A stretch of 64,000 nucleotides of DNA from Acetobacterium sp. (GTDB taxonomy: Bacteria > Bacillota > Clostridia > Eubacteriales > Eubacteriaceae), in NCBI GenBank assembly GCA_028692885.1, contig JAQUWM010000008.1:1-64000 (forward strand), in the 5' to 3' direction. Position numbers and translations under genes: made by a program. The notes beneath the pieces are model-generated. The model did no database searches and was not told the origin of the DNA. It saw only the letters and a list, made by a program, of their open reading frames with translations. Of this stretch, positions 62,000-64,000 are shown piece by piece. Each line of letters begins with the position of its first letter. The first letter of the stretch is position 1.

Positions 62000-63082
62000 T
62001 TAATCCTGACGTAACAGCGCCTGGGTTGCACAACGCAAGGAACCGCCCTGGGCATTATGGGCGCCAAAGAAAATCGGATAAACCGTGATCCCGCGTTTTT
62101 CCAGTGCTGCTTTGATTTCATGATTGTCTTCGTTTTCATTATAGCCCATGATATAAGTATTGGCGTCAATTGGCAATCCATTAATCACAAGGTACTTCAG
62201 CTTTTCGATTCCTACTTCGATCAAATCCCAATCTTTTAAAGCTTCCGGAAGTCCCTCTATGAAGGCGTCGGGACAGACGATGGCGAGCCCCTTCCGTGGT
62301 ACCGACAGGGCACAATCCAGATGTAAAACCGTATCGCAAAGGGGCACCCTGACCACCTCGTAGTCACGTCCCAGATAATTTTTCAGCCACAAATAGCCCA
62401 TTTCGTTGGAGCCGACTGCAGCATTCTCTGAATTACCCACCAGGATGGTTTTACACAGGACCATGACGTCACCACCTTCAAGCAACGGTGCATCATTGGC
62501 ATAGTCACCCAGCAGCGGCAAATGCGGCATTGCGGCCCACTTAACCGCCGGCACATTGCATTTCTCCGTCAACAGTGGCCGGAGCCCTTCGATATCGACG
62601 CGCCGCAGCGGGGTTCGCAAATTGGCTTCGATGACCTGATTGCCGATGATAATCAGGTTATCCCGGGGGAAATCCTGTGAATAACCGTTAATCAGAGCCT
62701 CGCCGCCAAAGCATATTTTTACATCCTCTTCGCTAAGCCACCTCGGGCGATAAACCTTGACGTCAAGACTTTCTAATATTTTAACAAATTCATCATTTTC
62801 TGCCCTGAGCAGCTCAGCTTCTGTCACGCCACTTTCGGCATCAACAATGCACGCATCCCAACTTCTTCCGGCATTCTCGATGGCAATTTTCTGTTCCGCT
62901 ACCGGCAAGACCTTTAAGGCTTCCTGAAGCCATGCCGCCTGAAGCGATGGATTAAAACCACTTGCTTCACCGACGATCACTTCTTTTAAACGGCCATATT
63001 CACTGCCGATATAAACGGGCCCTTTACTCTTGCCCGTTTCATTAATTGATTCATCCTTTTGATTGGAATAATGTTGGCTCAT
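62000..63082 (-). CDS. Amidinotransferase-family (guanidino-group modifying) enzyme
   Basis: GRLKEVIVG, CFGGEALINGYSQDFPRDNLIIIGNQVIEANLRTPLRR, LHLDCALSVP, AQGGSLRCATQ. Confidence 0.82.
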   Translation of the reverse strand: MSQHYSNQKDESINETGKSKGPVYIGSEYGRLKEVIVGEASGFNPSLQAAWLQEALKVLPVAEQKIAIENAGRSWDACIVDAESGVTEAELLRAENDEFVKILESLDVKVYRPRWLSEEDVKICFGGEALINGYSQDFPRDNLIIIGNQVIEANLRTPLRRVDIEGLRPLLTEKCNVPAVKWAAMPHLPLLGDYANDAPLLEGGDVMVLCKTILVGNSENAAVGSNEMGYLWLKNYLGRDYEVVRVPLCDTVLHLDCALSVPRKGLAIVCPDAFIEGLPEALKDWDLIEVGIEKLKYLVINGLPIDANTYIMGYNENEDNHEIKAALEKRGITVYPIFFGAHNAQGGSLRCATQALLRQD

Positions 63083-63258
63083 TATGGTAACCTCCCGATT
63101 GGTTAATTCTAATTAACGTCATTATACAACGGAAAGCCCTGTCCACTCAATGCTTTTTCTATCGGAAAAGGGCGTTATGCTTCGCTTTCGCCATGGCCGT
63201 ATTCAGCAATCGGCACCGGCTCAAAGTGAAAGCAACCAAAGGACTGACCGATAGAGAT

Positions 63259-63287
63259 AAAAAAACAGTCGCAATGACTGTTTTTTT
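63259..63287. terminator. Bidirectional hairpin terminator
   Basis: AAAAAAACAGTC-GCAAT-GACTGTTTTTTT. Confidence 0.7.
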
Positions 63288-63397
63288 ATCATTAAGAGCT
63301 TTTGCTCCATATACCATTTGTCGTATCATAAACGAAGGTGCCGCCTTCGGAATTCTTTGCTCTAAAAAAGTCGCTCAGGATCTGTCTCGATACTCCC

Positions 63398-64000
63398 CTA
63401 ACTTTTATCAAGACTAAAGGATACCTTGGCCCCTTGTTCTTCACTTCTGTTTTCAATTTTTAGTGTGCCATCGTGCATTTCAACCACTTTTTTGACAAAG
63501 CTCAAGCCTAAACCATAGTGCTGATTTTTACGTGATGTGTCCTCTGTGAAAAATTCCTGGACGGCTCTTTTTAAGCCTTCCTCCGAAAAGCCCGTCCCAC
63601 CGTCTTTTATCTCAAAAACAACATGGCTTTCACGGTCTAATATCATGATATCAATTGCGCTGCCCGGAGGCGAGTGCCTGACGGCATTATCGATAAGATT
63701 GATGATTGCCCGTTTGATCAGCTCCCTGTCGATAGACAAATAATCGCATTTTGCCTCATTTTGGATATTGATCTCAATCTGCTTGCTTTTGCAGAGGGGC
63801 AAAATTGCGGTGGTCAGATCATCGATAAAATCCTTTAACTGAACCACTTCTCTGTTAAACAGCTGCGGCTCATGGTTCACAACGCCCATCAGCAATTCCA
63901 GATACTTTTCAATGCTGTTGGCTCCAGCCAGAATGTCGGTCAGCACTTCTTTATCCACCTCAGGCGACACTTCTTCGAGCAGTAATTCGGTATTGCCTTT
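63398..64000 (-). CDS. Sensor histidine kinase C-terminal part (runs off right edge)
   Basis: LIDNAVRHSPPGSAIDI, GGTGFSEEGLKR, GLGLSFVKKVVEMHDG; reading stays open past 63970. Confidence 0.92.
   Translation of the reverse strand, partial: KGNTELLLEEVSPEVDKEVLTDILAGANSIEKYLELLMGVVNHEPQLFNREVVQLKDFIDDLTTAILPLCKSKQIEINIQNEAKCDYLSIDRELIKRAIINLIDNAVRHSPPGSAIDIMILDRESHVVFEIKDGGTGFSEEGLKRAVQEFFTEDTSRKNQHYGLGLSFVKKVVEMHDGTLKIENRSEEQGAKVSFSLDKS

Noticed and set aside
63193-63417. 74-aa plus-strand ORF
   Set aside because: Spans a bidirectional terminator hairpin; unlikely to be coding

Overview
64 kb window of a low-to-moderate GC Gram-positive (Clostridia-like, possibly Acetobacterium/Eubacteriaceae) chromosome; taxonomy is inferred only from gene content. 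Main content, left to right: a two-component/ABC-FtsX module (1-3.8 kb); a run of hypotheticals, WG-repeat proteins and decayed ORFs (7-16 kb); an ArsR-type regulator with a P1B metal ATPase sharing an operator (17.4-20.3 kb); a Cache-GGDEF-EAL protein (20.4-23.4 kb); an ORF-free ~1.1 kb interval that looks like a ~570-nt non-coding RNA gene on the minus strand (23.76-24.34 kb); mntP with an attenuator-like leader, class I aldolase, Fe-S/rubredoxin proteins, katG, mscL and a ChW-repeat alkaline phosphatase (24.5-35 kb); regulators and small accessory genes (35-44 kb); an Rpn-family gene and a group II intron 3' remnant containing an exact 34-nt domain V (44.7-46 kb); a c-di-GMP-I (GEMM) riboswitch with terminator upstream of a secreted copper-amine-oxidase-N-like protein (47.0-48.3 kb); an ECF sigma factor, an MCP and a paralogous TCS/ABC locus carrying an internal deletion (50-59 kb); an RNHCP-rsgA operon with a possible attenuating leader (60-61.5 kb); and an amidinotransferase-family gene (62-63 kb). 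The window contains many decayed genes (in-frame stops, frameshifts, truncations). No rRNA, tRNA or CRISPR array was recognised. The strongest novelty candidates are the ~570-nt ncRNA locus, the mntP leader and the RNHCP/rsgA leader.
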